A stretch of 64,000 bases of DNA from Bin55 sp028819195 (GTDB lineage Bacteria; Pseudomonadota; Gammaproteobacteria; Pseudomonadales; Azotimanducaceae). The stretch lies in assembly GCA_028819195.1 (NCBI GenBank), contig JAPPMF010000004.1, positions 1-64,000 of the forward strand. The letters are read 5' to 3'. A model generated the notes under the pieces. That model saw only the letters and a list, made by a program, of their open reading frames with translations. It did no database searches and was not told the origin of the DNA. The position numbers and the translations under genes are program-made. Of this stretch, positions 44,143 through 53,587 are shown piece after piece (position 1 is the stretch's first letter; each line of letters opens with the position of its first letter).

Positions 44143-44602
44143 ACTTATTTTGGCTCATTTCTCTCGCTGCAAGTTTTGCTTGGATGAATTCAGAGTGGCG
44201 TAAATGAAGCAAATCCGCCAGTTTTCGTATAACCCCTTCTTCATAGTGAAAACAGGAGTTATCGACTGAATTCATGTACCACAAGTGGGTCATTAACCGG
44301 ATTTTCTCACTCAATGTTAATTGTTCATTCAGTTGGCGAGTGAACGGATACATACTAGTCGTTGTTCGACGTTTTTGTGAAGCTAGTGAAAGGACTTGAT
44401 CGGCATACGGTTCATCTATGTCGTATAGCGAAATCAACGAGTTTTTAATGAATTGCAATTCAACTGGATCAAGTTGATGATCCGCCCATGCCACCTCCAA
44501 TAGAGCCATCGCGGCGGCTAGTGGTACGAGTTGTTTTTCATCAATAGTTTCAGTGTGACGAGGTGAATTTCGAGTGAATATTTCTAATACACGATCGAAC
44601 AT
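44129..44602 (-). CDS. TerB-family protein
   Basis: 157 residues, all helical, with the TerB-like core AAAMALLEVAWADHQLDPVE and acidic residues positioned as in the metal-binding site of this tellurite-resistance-related family (about 28-150). Cytoplasmic. Function in most hosts is unknown; links to metal stress and membranes are inferred for the family. AAGG eight bases before the ATG at 44602. It points towards the bufferin operon and overlaps it at the 3' end; the second 11-bp array lies about 50 bases upstream in the same orientation as the first array has to bufA. Confidence 0.8.
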   Translation of the reverse strand: MFDRVLEIFTRNSPRHTETIDEKQLVPLAAAMALLEVAWADHQLDPVELQFIKNSLISLYDIDEPYADQVLSLASQKRRTTTSMYPFTRQLNEQLTLSEKIRLMTHLWYMNSVDNSCFHYEEGVIRKLADLLHLRHSEFIQAKLAAREMSQNKFSRR

Positions 44603-44653
44603 TAAGCTAGCCTTGTTGCAACTTCGTTACAATTACTCCTGAATTATTGGTTT

Positions 44654-44697
44654 TCTCCATTATTTCTCCATTATTTCTCCATTTTTTCTTCATTATT
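44654..44697. repeat. Inverted copy of the 11-bp repeat array
   Basis: Four units of TCTCCATTATT (complement of AATAATGGAGA) with period 11; two are exact and the last two have one change each. On the minus strand it precedes the TerB-like gene; on the plus strand it ends three bases before a lpxC promoter candidate. With the 41940-41992 array it brackets the bufferin and TerB genes. Confidence 0.9.
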
Positions 44698-44699
44698 TA

Positions 44700-44727
44700 T
44701 TCACAATGGATAAAATAACCATACTAT
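44700..44727 (+). promoter_or_regulatory. Candidate sigma-70 promoter of lpxC
   Basis: TTCACA, 16 bases, TACTAT, ending 23 bases before the lpxC ATG. It abuts the inverted repeat array, so a protein on that array could also affect lpxC. Confidence 0.4.
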
Positions 44728-44750
44728 GATTTTGTATTACAGGACTTAAC

Positions 44751-45668
44751 ATGGATGTACAGCACACCATAGCAAAAGCAGTTGATGCTATTGGGGTCGG
44801 AGTCCACACCGGCGAGCGATCGCGAATCTCAATTCGCCCCGCGCCGTCGAATTTTGGGATTCAGTTTGTTCGGGATGACTTTCCGAATACCTTTATTCGG
44901 GCGACAGTAGAGCATGTCTCCGACACCACCTTATCTACTAGTATACGTTACAACGACGTCGAGATTGCAACCGTCGAACATTTAATGTCGGCCTTGTGGG
45001 GTACCAAAGTCGATAATGCAGTCGTACATGTTCGTGGTGAAGAGATTCCGATACTTGATGGCAGTGCCGAAGGTTTTGTGAATTTAATCGAGATGGCGGG
45101 TCTACGTAAGTGTAATGCTCGTCGCCGATTTTTAAAGTTAAAACGAGAAGTTACAACAACCCAAGGTGACGCTGTCGCATCACTTCGCCCATACGACGGT
45201 TTTAAAGTAAGATACACCTTTGTTAAATACCACCGCGTATTTAATCGTTATCCAAAAGAGATCGAAGTGGATTTCTCAGTAGATTCGTATATCAACGATG
45301 TGAGCAAAGCTCGATCCTTTGGATTGGTGGAAGAGTTGACGCAAGCTCAGTCTGTCAATCGCTGTTTAGGATCGAGTCTAGAGAACGCGGTTGGAATTGA
45401 CGACAAGGGGATTTTGAATCCGGAAGGTTTACGTTATAAAGATGAATTCGTTAAACATAAGGTTTTAGACGTTATCGGTGATTTGTACTTGCTTGGGATG
45501 CCACTGTTGGCTGAATTTGAAGGTTACAAATCTGGGCATGCTTTGAACAACAAACTTATTCGCGCTGTGATTCGAACTCCTGAAGCGTGGACGATAGTGG
45601 ATTCTGACGGTAACGAGATCTACGAAGACGGTGTAATCTACCGACCATTACACTTCAGATACGACTAA
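44751..45668 (+). CDS. lpxC: UDP-3-O-acyl-N-acetylglucosamine deacetylase
   Basis: Zinc enzyme that commits UDP-GlcNAc derivatives to lipid A synthesis. 305 residues, normal length. IGVGVHTGE at the N-terminus is the GxHSG-type motif, VEHLMSALWG carries one zinc histidine, and FVKHKVLDVIGDLYLLG the other ligands. SHIGHALNN region reads KSGHALNNKL. AGGA seven bases before the ATG at 44751. Usually follows ftsZ; here it is separated from any cell-division gene. Confidence 0.97.
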   Translation: MDVQHTIAKAVDAIGVGVHTGERSRISIRPAPSNFGIQFVRDDFPNTFIRATVEHVSDTTLSTSIRYNDVEIATVEHLMSALWGTKVDNAVVHVRGEEIPILDGSAEGFVNLIEMAGLRKCNARRRFLKLKREVTTTQGDAVASLRPYDGFKVRYTFVKYHRVFNRYPKEIEVDFSVDSYINDVSKARSFGLVEELTQAQSVNRCLGSSLENAVGIDDKGILNPEGLRYKDEFVKHKVLDVIGDLYLLGMPLLAEFEGYKSGHALNNKLIRAVIRTPEAWTIVDSDGNEIYEDGVIYRPLHFRYD

Positions 45669-45769
45669 AACCCCGCTATTACCTTACAATTCAGTTACAC
45701 ACCCTGTCGAGTTGTGTAAACTGAGTACTTCGACCTTGTTGAATGAGTGAGAGGTCTGTGTAGTAACCA

Positions 45770-47263
45770 ATGAAGGTACGAACTCGGGTTGCCCCTTCAC
45801 CGACTGGTGATCCCCATCTAGGCACAGCATATGTGGCACTATTTAATAGAGTATTTGCCCATCAATGCAACGGGCAGTTTGTGTTACGGATCGAGGACAC
45901 CGATCAAGAACGTAGTCGTCAGTCTTCCGTTAAAGCTATACAAGATACACTGCGTTGGCTAGGACTAGATTGGGACGAAGGGCCAGATATCGGTGGTCCT
46001 TTTAGTCCATACATCGCTAGTGAACGTTTGCAGATATACCAGTCCATTGCAGATAAACTCTGCGAAACGGGGATGGCATTCCCGTGTTTTTGTAGTAAAG
46101 AGCGACTCGCAGATGTTCGCGCGCATCAGCGCGAACGAAAGTTAACCCCAAAGTACGACGGACACTGTGTTTCCCTGTCACGACAAAAAGTTTCTTCGTT
46201 AAAAGCAGCTGGTAAACCTTTTGTTATACGTTTGTTGGTTCCTAACGATGGTGTATGTGAGTTTCATGACCAACTACGCGGGAAAATCACGGTTCCGTGG
46301 AGTCAGGTAGATATGCAGGTTTTGCTTAAATCAGATGGTTTTCCAACCTATCATCTCGCGGCAGCCGTTGATGATCATTTGATGGAAATCACTCACATTT
46401 TTCGGGGTGAAGAGTGGTTAAGTTCTTGTCCGAAACAGCAGTTGATTTATCAAGGACTTGAATGGCAGGTACCGGCGTTGTATCACCTTCCGTTATTGCG
46501 CAACAGTGATCGTTCTAAACTATCGAAACGAAAACAAGCAACATCGATCAATTACTATAAACGCAGCGGATTTCTACCAAAAACACTATTGAACTATCTG
46601 GCAACAATGGGTTGGTCTATGCCCGACGAACGTGAGAAATTTACGATGCAAGAATTTCAAAAACATTTTGATCCGACCCGACTTTCTACCACTGGACCAG
46701 TGTTTGACATCGATAAATTGAAATGGCTCAACGGTGAGTACATTCGTGAACTTTCGTTAGCACAATTTAAAGAACAACTATTGGACTGGTCTTTTGGTGA
46801 ACAACGTTTAGAACGAATTTTGCAACTAATGCAGGAACGTACCGAAAAATTTGATGATGTGTTCACGAAAATGGACTATTTAATTGGCGATCGTGTCGAG
46901 GTGGTTGCGTCGCAATTTGAGGACAGTGCGCTCACACGCGAGGACTGTTTGCGTGTCTTAGAATTTACACAGCGAAAACTAAATTTAGTTGAACCCTGGA
47001 ATCGCGACGAAATTTTCAAAGAACTCAAGCAATTGTCGGTTGTGATGAACTTAAAATTCCGTGATTTTCTGAAACCACTTTTCATCGCTATCTCGGGTCG
47101 CTCGGTGTCGCTACCATTATTTGATTCGATTGAGATTCTAGGTTCAGACATCACTATGAGTCGATTACGGTCTGCCATAGTTAGTTTAGGTGGAATCTCG
47201 AAAAAACAATTGAAAGTTTTCGACAAAGATTGGCAATCGCTGCACTCACATCCGTTAGAATGA
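45770..47263 (+). CDS. gltX: Glutamyl-tRNA synthetase
   Basis: Charges tRNA-Glu with glutamate. 497 residues of a class I synthetase: RVAPSPTGDPHLGTAY carries the HIGH-type motif, FVLRIEDTDQERS follows, and SKLSKRKQ is the KMSKS-type motif. The C-terminal anticodon-binding region is complete. ATG at 45770. tRNA-Ala lies 57 bases downstream on the same strand. Confidence 0.97.
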   Translation: MKVRTRVAPSPTGDPHLGTAYVALFNRVFAHQCNGQFVLRIEDTDQERSRQSSVKAIQDTLRWLGLDWDEGPDIGGPFSPYIASERLQIYQSIADKLCETGMAFPCFCSKERLADVRAHQRERKLTPKYDGHCVSLSRQKVSSLKAAGKPFVIRLLVPNDGVCEFHDQLRGKITVPWSQVDMQVLLKSDGFPTYHLAAAVDDHLMEITHIFRGEEWLSSCPKQQLIYQGLEWQVPALYHLPLLRNSDRSKLSKRKQATSINYYKRSGFLPKTLLNYLATMGWSMPDEREKFTMQEFQKHFDPTRLSTTGPVFDIDKLKWLNGEYIRELSLAQFKEQLLDWSFGEQRLERILQLMQERTEKFDDVFTKMDYLIGDRVEVVASQFEDSALTREDCLRVLEFTQRKLNLVEPWNRDEIFKELKQLSVVMNLKFRDFLKPLFIAISGRSVSLPLFDSIEILGSDITMSRLRSAIVSLGGISKKQLKVFDKDWQSLHSHPLE

Positions 47264-47320
47264 TGGTCGACAGTATTAAGTTTAGAGAACTCAAAGAACA
47301 GTTCTGAAACAAATAGATGT

Positions 47321-47396
47321 GGGGCCATAGCTCAGCTGGGAGAGCGCGACAATGGCATTGTCGAGGTCGGGGGTTCGATCCCCCCTGGCTCCACCA
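47321..47396 (+). tRNA. tRNA-Ala (GGC)
   Basis: 76-base cloverleaf: acceptor GGGGCCA/TGGCTCC, anticodon stem CGACA/TGTCG enclosing ATGGCAT with anticodon GGC, T arm GGGGGTTCGATCCCCCC and encoded CCA. Confidence 0.97.
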
Positions 47397-47427
47397 CCAC
47401 ACTCATGGGCGAACTGAGCACTGCGTT

Positions 47428-48735
47428 TTAGATATAGCTCGCCAACAGTGTTGCAATACCTAAAAACACAAAGAATCCTACAACGTCTGTAATCGTTGTC
47501 AAGATGATCGACGACGAGGTAGCGGGATCTTGTCCGAATCGAGCTAGCAGGATCGGTACCAATGCACCGGAGATTCCAGCGACCGCTAAGGCTAGAATCA
47601 TCGAAATCGAGATGATTAAAGATAACCCAATTGATTGTTGCCAGAGGAAAACTGCCAAACCACACACGACAGCAATTAGAAATCCATTAATCAATCCCAC
47701 TACTAGTTCTTTTCTCGACAGTGCAAACCACTGTCTAAAACTGATTTCACGTAAAGCTAGACCTCTAATCGCTACTGCCATGGCTTGTGAACCAGCATTT
47801 CCGCTTTGACCTGCCACCACCGGCAATAGTACAGCTAATGCAGTGAATTGCGCGACAAGATTTTCGAACACTCCAACTACAGCCGCCGCTAAGAATGCAG
47901 TAAACAAATTGATATACAACCAAGGTAGGCGGTGTTTAATCGACCGGAGACCGCTTGACAATGCCCGTTCCTCGGTACTTACACCGACCATTCGTTGTAG
48001 GTCAGCTTGGGTATCTTGCTGAATCACGCTTGTTAATTTGTTATGTGTCACGACTCCTAGTAGTTTTTGTTCTTCATCCAGAACTGGTAAAACGTCGATG
48101 TCGCTTTCCTCAAGGATTTTGATTACCGTGTTATGTGAATCGGTGATGTTTACGAATCGAGTCACGGGTTCCATAATTTCACGAATCCGTGCGTCTCCTT
48201 GAGTGAGTGCGAGTGCATGTGTCGTAACTCGACCAAGTAAACGGTTGCGGTGATCGACGACTAGTTGAGTGAGTGCGATGTCAGCAGACTCAACCCGAAT
48301 TTGCTCAATTGCTTCATTGACTGACATTTCCACGAACACAGTTCCGGCGGTAGAACTCATCAATGTTGCAACCGATTCTGGAGAAAATTGCAAAACTGCT
48401 TCGATCGATTTCCGCGAACCCGTGTCAAGAACATCAAACAGTTTTGCCCGTTCCTCTTCGTTCCAAGTAGCTAACAATTTCAAAATCACTCGTGGGGGAG
48501 CTGCTAGTAAGACTTCGACTTTTGTCGGCGAGTCTAATTCGAGGAAAAGAAGCTGAGCTCGAGCTGGAGAAAGAAAATCGATGATTTCAATTAGGGAATC
48601 AATTGGTAACCGCGCCGATTCAGCGACAAGTTCGTCATCAGGTAGTGCTTGTAATACATCAGCCGCTTCTGTAGGAAACAACTCGACGTACTGTTGACAC
48701 AGTAGATCTATAGTTGCGTTAGCTGTAAGACTCAT
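47428..48735 (-). CDS. mgtE: Magnesium transporter MgtE
   Basis: 435 residues in MgtE order: N-terminal superhelical domain (about 1-120), paired CBS domains (about 130-240) that sense magnesium, and five membrane helices. The channel motif PVVAGQSGNAGSQAMAVAIR (split, about 305-325) and the late DVVGFFVFLGIA helix are clear. Gated magnesium uptake channel. Third gene of a tight operon with a CBS protein (two-base gap) and an MscS-like channel. Confidence 0.95.
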   Translation of the reverse strand: MSLTANATIDLLCQQYVELFPTEAADVLQALPDDELVAESARLPIDSLIEIIDFLSPARAQLLFLELDSPTKVEVLLAAPPRVILKLLATWNEEERAKLFDVLDTGSRKSIEAVLQFSPESVATLMSSTAGTVFVEMSVNEAIEQIRVESADIALTQLVVDHRNRLLGRVTTHALALTQGDARIREIMEPVTRFVNITDSHNTVIKILEESDIDVLPVLDEEQKLLGVVTHNKLTSVIQQDTQADLQRMVGVSTEERALSSGLRSIKHRLPWLYINLFTAFLAAAVVGVFENLVAQFTALAVLLPVVAGQSGNAGSQAMAVAIRGLALREISFRQWFALSRKELVVGLINGFLIAVVCGLAVFLWQQSIGLSLIISISMILALAVAGISGALVPILLARFGQDPATSSSIILTTITDVVGFFVFLGIATLLASYI

Positions 48736-48737
48736 AC

Positions 48738-49574
48738 CTATTTCGATACGGGTTTGGAGAGTGATTTTGCTACATCAAACAACGTATTCAAGATTTCAAC
48801 GACGAGAGGTGAAGATTCTTCCTCGATATCTTCTGGCGTGACCTCGTAATCAGTTACGTGTGTCCAGCGAAGTATGCCAATAGCGATACCACCTCGATCA
48901 ACGACGGGTAATCGGTCAATACGATGCCAATCTTCCAACTCGATCACCGCTTGAATTGGGGCGTTAGCAGGTAATAGAGCAGTCCTAAGCACGCAACTCT
49001 TGATTGGTTCATGTTTTCCTGATCGTATGAGTTTCGTTTCGTCGACTAGCCCTAATACTCGTTCGTCTAATGACAGGATTAGAACGTTCTCACTTTCTTC
49101 AAGTTCAAGTTCACGCAGTTGTCGAATTACACTACTACAAGTTTCATCTTCTCGAAACGAGACGAAATCTTTGTCAGCAACTGTGGCTACCGTGTTTTTT
49201 GCAAAGCGCACATATCGTTGTATCGCACGTACTTTTTTTCCATCCTTTATTTTTTCAACAACTTCTCTCCGAACATCCTCTGGGATTCGGCGGGCAAGAC
49301 GAATGACCGTATCGATACTACCACGATTCATCCAGTCGGCTATGTCATCAGCGGGTTTCGATTGAATGTACTTCATTGCCCATAGTCTCGCCGAGAAAGC
49401 CAATACTTCGACCCTAACTAAGGTTGGTAACGAATCCAATATTCTGTACGCTTCTTCGCTAGGGGTGCTGTTTAGAGTTTGGGAAAATTCCTCCGGGTGA
49501 CCTTTTGCAAAATTGAACAATAAGCCATTTGGCGAAATGTCAAATGTTGGTGTGCTAGTAGAAGTTGTATTCAT
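48738..49574 (-). CDS. Soluble MgtE-N/CBS-domain protein
   Basis: 278 residues without membrane segments. The N-terminal half (LNSTPSEEAYRILDSLPTLV onwards) resembles the helical MgtE N domain. The C-terminal half has two CBS motifs (FREDETCSSVIRQLREL and NAPIQAVIELEDWHRI... GILRWTHV). It looks like the regulatory part of MgtE without the channel, so it may sense magnesium or nucleotides and act on its neighbours. ATGA overlap with the MscS-like gene upstream, two bases before mgtE. Confidence 0.75.
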   Translation of the reverse strand: MNTTSTSTPTFDISPNGLLFNFAKGHPEEFSQTLNSTPSEEAYRILDSLPTLVRVEVLAFSARLWAMKYIQSKPADDIADWMNRGSIDTVIRLARRIPEDVRREVVEKIKDGKKVRAIQRYVRFAKNTVATVADKDFVSFREDETCSSVIRQLRELELEESENVLILSLDERVLGLVDETKLIRSGKHEPIKSCVLRTALLPANAPIQAVIELEDWHRIDRLPVVDRGGIAIGILRWTHVTDYEVTPEDIEEESSPLVVEILNTLFDVAKSLSKPVSK

Positions 49575-50350
49575 GAATCAGGTGAAAGAACCACAAATGT
49601 AGATTGAGTGAATCGAGAGGTGGGGATATAAGCTGTACCGGATTCGGTCATTATTTGTACACGGGTTCGTTTTATGTCGATAACCGAGCCTTCAATACCC
49701 TCGATCTGTATGCGATCCCCCACTGCAATTTGTTGCAATTCTCGACTGGCGACCAGATTTGCTACATGAAAACGTGCCCCGATCCCGATGGCGATACCAA
49801 CGGAAGCAAGAATAATCCCAATTACGACGATGATTGCATTGCCTAAGAACGAAATGTCAACTTCAACTTGTTGTAGTCCGACAATGACACCGATAAACAA
49901 GACACTTGTGTACCCGATTGTACCCACAGTGTTTGCGAGGCGAGTTTCAGAAATCGATCGACGCACGAAGTCACGGACCGCAACTCCTAGAAGATGACCT
50001 ACAAGAACGACGATTGCACATAGCAAAATTTCTGGAATACGTTCGGTAAGGCCACCGAGAACTCCAAATTCGTTCTTTTTGTCTAATTCGACAAAGGCGT
50101 AGGCCACTGACACAAAGACAAATGTCCACAAAGAAATGGGACCAGCACGTCGAAAAGTCATTTCGAGACTTTTGATAGGTCCCTCGGAACCACGATTAAT
50201 TCGTTCCGCTAACCGTACAAAGATAAATCGTGCGATTAATCCAATGATGAACCCACCGACGACTATAACAATGGCAAAAAACTCCGTGGAAACCAGTAGA
50301 TTTGTTGTTAACTCTGTAAGATTATTTTCTTCCATCTGTTTTGATTCCAT
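49571..50350 (-). CDS. Small MscS-family mechanosensitive channel
   Basis: 259 residues. Four hydrophobic segments precede the MscS pore region (AIIVVIGIILASVGIAIG then FHVANLVASRELQQIAVGD) and a short beta domain (DRIQIEGIEGSVIDIKRTRVQI in two strands). It lacks the large cytoplasmic cage of E. coli MscS, as in the small-MscS subgroup. Ends IPTSRFTQSTF. ATG at 50350; a second ATG four codons in is possible. First gene of the magnesium operon. Confidence 0.82.
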   Translation of the reverse strand: MESKQMEENNLTELTTNLLVSTEFFAIVIVVGGFIIGLIARFIFVRLAERINRGSEGPIKSLEMTFRRAGPISLWTFVFVSVAYAFVELDKKNEFGVLGGLTERIPEILLCAIVVLVGHLLGVAVRDFVRRSISETRLANTVGTIGYTSVLFIGVIVGLQQVEVDISFLGNAIIVVIGIILASVGIAIGIGARFHVANLVASRELQQIAVGDRIQIEGIEGSVIDIKRTRVQIMTESGTAYIPTSRFTQSTFVVLSPDS

Positions 50351-50524
50351 CTGGTTTTCGAAAAAAGTATCCGTTTCGGTACTTTGCCGATTGATTTTTA
50401 AGTCCTAAGGTTATTACCGAAATCTAAATCACTCAAAGCAATGTTTGAATTATAGAATCACGTTCGCAGTGCCGGTTTTAATCCTCGTAAAATACACAGG
50501 ATGTAACATGGATTAGCACTGACA

Positions 50525-51145
50525 TTGGGTCTATTTCGTCGCATTTTTGAAAAACCTTGGCTGGACCAAGGCGATCAAATTCAAGAATTACAAACCTCTA
50601 CTTTTCGCGCCCACAGTCGCAAAGTCGCGCTCGTCGTGTTTCTTTTTGTTGTGGGTAGCGTATTCTTTCTTTTGTTTGCCGCCGCGCACATGCGAATTGT
50701 GCTGGCAACCGATTGGGTGCCGATGCCGGAACCCGATTTACTTTGGATTAACACTATTATTTTGGTTGTGGTTAGTATTGCTTTAGAAGTATCTAGACAC
50801 AATATCAACAAAAATAAACGAGAGAAATTGTTTTCTTCGTTTCTTACGGCTGGATTATTGACCGCATTTTTCATTGTCTTGCAGTGTTTTGCCTGGCTGG
50901 AGTTAATCGATCTAGGGTATGCGGCGCAGCGAAATCCAGCGAATGCGTTTTTTTACGTTCTGACGGCTTTTCACGCCCTTCACCTGCTGGGCGGGTTGAT
51001 TGCGTGGTGGCGAGCCTTAGTAAAGATTCGATCTACCGAAGTTGAATATGCAGAAGTTCGTTTAGGAGTCGAATTATGTGCTATTTATTGGCACTTTTTA
51101 CTCTTTGTCTGGATCATTGTTCTAGCACTTTTCATTAGTACTTAA
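50525..51145 (+). CDS. Haem-copper oxidase subunit III-like protein
   Basis: 206 residues with five or more membrane helices; the stretch FFYVLTAFHALHLLGG and the end CAIYWHFLLFVWIIV are the CoxIII signature. Subunits I and II are not in the window. A NorE-type protein, which looks alike and accompanies nitric oxide reductase, is the main alternative. TTG start at 50525. The copper ATPase gene starts one base after the stop, so copper supply to an oxidase is the likely link. Confidence 0.82.
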   Translation: MGLFRRIFEKPWLDQGDQIQELQTSTFRAHSRKVALVVFLFVVGSVFFLLFAAAHMRIVLATDWVPMPEPDLLWINTIILVVVSIALEVSRHNINKNKREKLFSSFLTAGLLTAFFIVLQCFAWLELIDLGYAAQRNPANAFFYVLTAFHALHLLGGLIAWWRALVKIRSTEVEYAEVRLGVELCAIYWHFLLFVWIIVLALFIST

Positions 51146-51146
51146 T

Positions 51147-53540
51147 TTGAACTCGTCACAGATTGCACCGCAACGGCTCGTACTTTGTATTGAGGGTATG
51201 ACTTGTGCCGCATGTGTCAATAGGCTCGAAACTGCATTTCAGAAGGTTGCTGGAATATTGCAGAGTTCGGTGAATCTAGCGACTGAACGTGCACAGATCG
51301 AGTTCGACTCAGCAAAACTCTCTCTTGATGACATTGTTAACACAGTCTCTAGGACTGGTTTTGTAGTAGGGACCGAAGCGCGCATGTTCAAAGTTCGCGG
51401 TATGACTTGTACTTCTTGTGTTAACAGAGTACAAGGAGCGTTACAAAATATCACAGGAGTCCTTAGCGCCGAAGTGAATTTGGCTACTGATTCTGTAACT
51501 GTCGAATACTTACGCGATGTTGTGTCAGAATCCATAATGGTCGATAGTGTCGCGAAAGCTGGTTACTCACTGTTTGCAGTTGAAACCAGTGGAAATCACA
51601 TGGTCGAGTTACAACAGCAGGTCGACAAAGAAAAACGGGCCATCATTGTATCAACGATACTGACGTTACCGTTAGTTTTACAAATGGTTGCGCAATTCCT
51701 CGGTTGGGAACAAATTCATTGGATGCCAGCGGCCGAAGTGTTATTTGCAACACCAGTGCAATTTTGGTTTGGTCGTCGTTTTTACGTGGCTGCGTATCAA
51801 GCACTAAGGGCGGGTACGGCAAATATGGACGTCCTAGTAGTTTTAGGTACTTCAGCGGCGTATTTGTACAGCTGGTATTTGTTGATTACTTTAGGTGAAG
51901 CTGCTGAAGGTCTGTTGTACTTTGAGTCTGCAGCTGTGATAATCACGCTAGTTTTGTTAGGCAAATATCTTGAATCTCGTGCGAAACGGCGAACATTTGC
52001 ATCAATCCGCGAATTGTATAAGCTGCGTCCGAGAACCGCGTCTGTTTTGCAAACTAATGGCGAATATGTCGAGACGTTAACTGAACAACTCAAAGTTGGT
52101 AATGAGGTGCTCTGTTTGCCTGGTGATCGAATTCCTGCTGATGGTGAGATTGTGATTGGGGAAGCTAGTGTCGACGAGTCGTTAGTTACGGGCGAGAGTA
52201 CTCCTTTACCGCGGAAATTCGGAGATCTGGTCATTGAGGGCTCGACGAATATCGACGGACGATTAGTGATTCGGGTTACCAAAGTAGGTATCGAAAGTAC
52301 GCTCAGCAAGATTGCTAGTTTAGTAGAAAGTGCGCAATTGGGTAAGACCAATATCCAACGACTAGTGGATTGGGTAAGTGGTATTTTCGTTCCGGTAGTC
52401 ATAGCAATTGCGTTATTCACGTTTGGTGGCTGGGTGTTTTTGGGTGATGGCGATATTGAGACTGCCCTAATCAATGCCGTGTCGGTATTAGTTATCGCTT
52501 GTCCCTGTGCATTAGGATTAGCGACACCTACCGCTGTCATGACAGGAACTGGTGTGGCCGCGCGTGTAGGAATCTTGTTCAGAGACGTCGAAGCTCTTGA
52601 GTATGCTCATGGAGTCCAAGATGTAGTATTTGACAAAACTGGTACTTTGACATATGGTTCGCCTGTGTTAACGGACATTAAGGTTCTTGACGAGACTGAC
52701 GGTGTTTCAGTCAAGACAGTACTTGAAATTGCGGCTAGCTTGCAGGTTTTTAGCAAGCATCCAATCGCGTCGGCTTTTCTTAGTCGGGCTTCCGACGACG
52801 AAATCGAGGTATCCGAACCGACGCAATTTAAATCGTATGTTGGTGAAGGTGTTATAGGTACCTTAGACTCCAGAACTTGGTTATTGGGAAACGAAAAGTT
52901 ATTGCGTCGATTTGACGTACATACCAAATCTAGTTCAGCTGATGCCAACAATATTTGGCTGGCTAATGAACAGCGAGTTGTAGCGATGTTTGCCTTCGTT
53001 GATCAAGTACGAGAAAGTGCAAAGGATGCTGTACAGCAGCTTTCGGCGATGAAGATTAATTCACACATTCTTTCAGGCGACGACGAGGCAGTAACCCGTA
53101 CCCTAGCTGCGGAGCTAGGGGTTTCTTCTTATTGGTTTCGGCAAACTCCAGAAGCCAAAGTTGAACGTGTTGCCAAGCTGCAACGCAACTCATCCGTCGC
53201 AATGGTTGGGGACGGCATCAATGACGCCCCAGCGTTAGCACAATCTCGCTTAGGGATTGCGATGGGAACCGGTACGGATGTCGCGATGGAAACCGCTTCA
53301 GTTACTCTTATGCGATCAGATCCGACTTTAGTGGCGGCTACCTTATCTGTGAGTAAACGTACTTTTCGAAAAATACAACAGAATTTATTCTGGGCATTTA
53401 TCTATAACTTGATAATGATTCCATTAGCTTGCCTGGGCTACTTAAACCCAAGCATAGCAGGTGCGGCGATGGCTTTTTCTAGCGTTAGTGTCGTCGGAAA
53501 TTCATTACTACTCCGTCGGTGGAAACCACCCAAGGCATGA
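51147..53540 (+). CDS. copA: Copper-translocating P-type ATPase
   Basis: Exports Cu(I) from the cytoplasm, for detoxification or for loading cuproenzymes. 797 residues: two N-terminal heavy-metal domains with GMTCAAC (Cys20, 23) and GMTCTSC (Cys88, 91), eight helices, the transport motif CPC (452-454), phosphorylation site DKTGT (496-500), and MVGDGINDAPALA. TTG start at 51147. Coupling to oxidase subunit III suggests the cuproenzyme-supply type. The TTG start lies one base after that gene's stop. Confidence 0.95.
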   Translation: MNSSQIAPQRLVLCIEGMTCAACVNRLETAFQKVAGILQSSVNLATERAQIEFDSAKLSLDDIVNTVSRTGFVVGTEARMFKVRGMTCTSCVNRVQGALQNITGVLSAEVNLATDSVTVEYLRDVVSESIMVDSVAKAGYSLFAVETSGNHMVELQQQVDKEKRAIIVSTILTLPLVLQMVAQFLGWEQIHWMPAAEVLFATPVQFWFGRRFYVAAYQALRAGTANMDVLVVLGTSAAYLYSWYLLITLGEAAEGLLYFESAAVIITLVLLGKYLESRAKRRTFASIRELYKLRPRTASVLQTNGEYVETLTEQLKVGNEVLCLPGDRIPADGEIVIGEASVDESLVTGESTPLPRKFGDLVIEGSTNIDGRLVIRVTKVGIESTLSKIASLVESAQLGKTNIQRLVDWVSGIFVPVVIAIALFTFGGWVFLGDGDIETALINAVSVLVIACPCALGLATPTAVMTGTGVAARVGILFRDVEALEYAHGVQDVVFDKTGTLTYGSPVLTDIKVLDETDGVSVKTVLEIAASLQVFSKHPIASAFLSRASDDEIEVSEPTQFKSYVGEGVIGTLDSRTWLLGNEKLLRRFDVHTKSSSADANNIWLANEQRVVAMFAFVDQVRESAKDAVQQLSAMKINSHILSGDDEAVTRTLAAELGVSSYWFRQTPEAKVERVAKLQRNSSVAMVGDGINDAPALAQSRLGIAMGTGTDVAMETASVTLMRSDPTLVAATLSVSKRTFRKIQQNLFWAFIYNLIMIPLACLGYLNPSIAGAAMAFSSVSVVGNSLLLRRWKPPKA

Positions 53541-53587
53541 ATTCCACTGGTGACCAATTTACCACTTTTGTGAGCCTGAGGAATGAG

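Noticed and set aside
47181..47665. Minus-strand frames across tRNA-Ala
   Set aside because: The peptide GDRTPDLDNAIVAL is a tRNA read backwards, and the rest lies antisense to gltX and mgtE.
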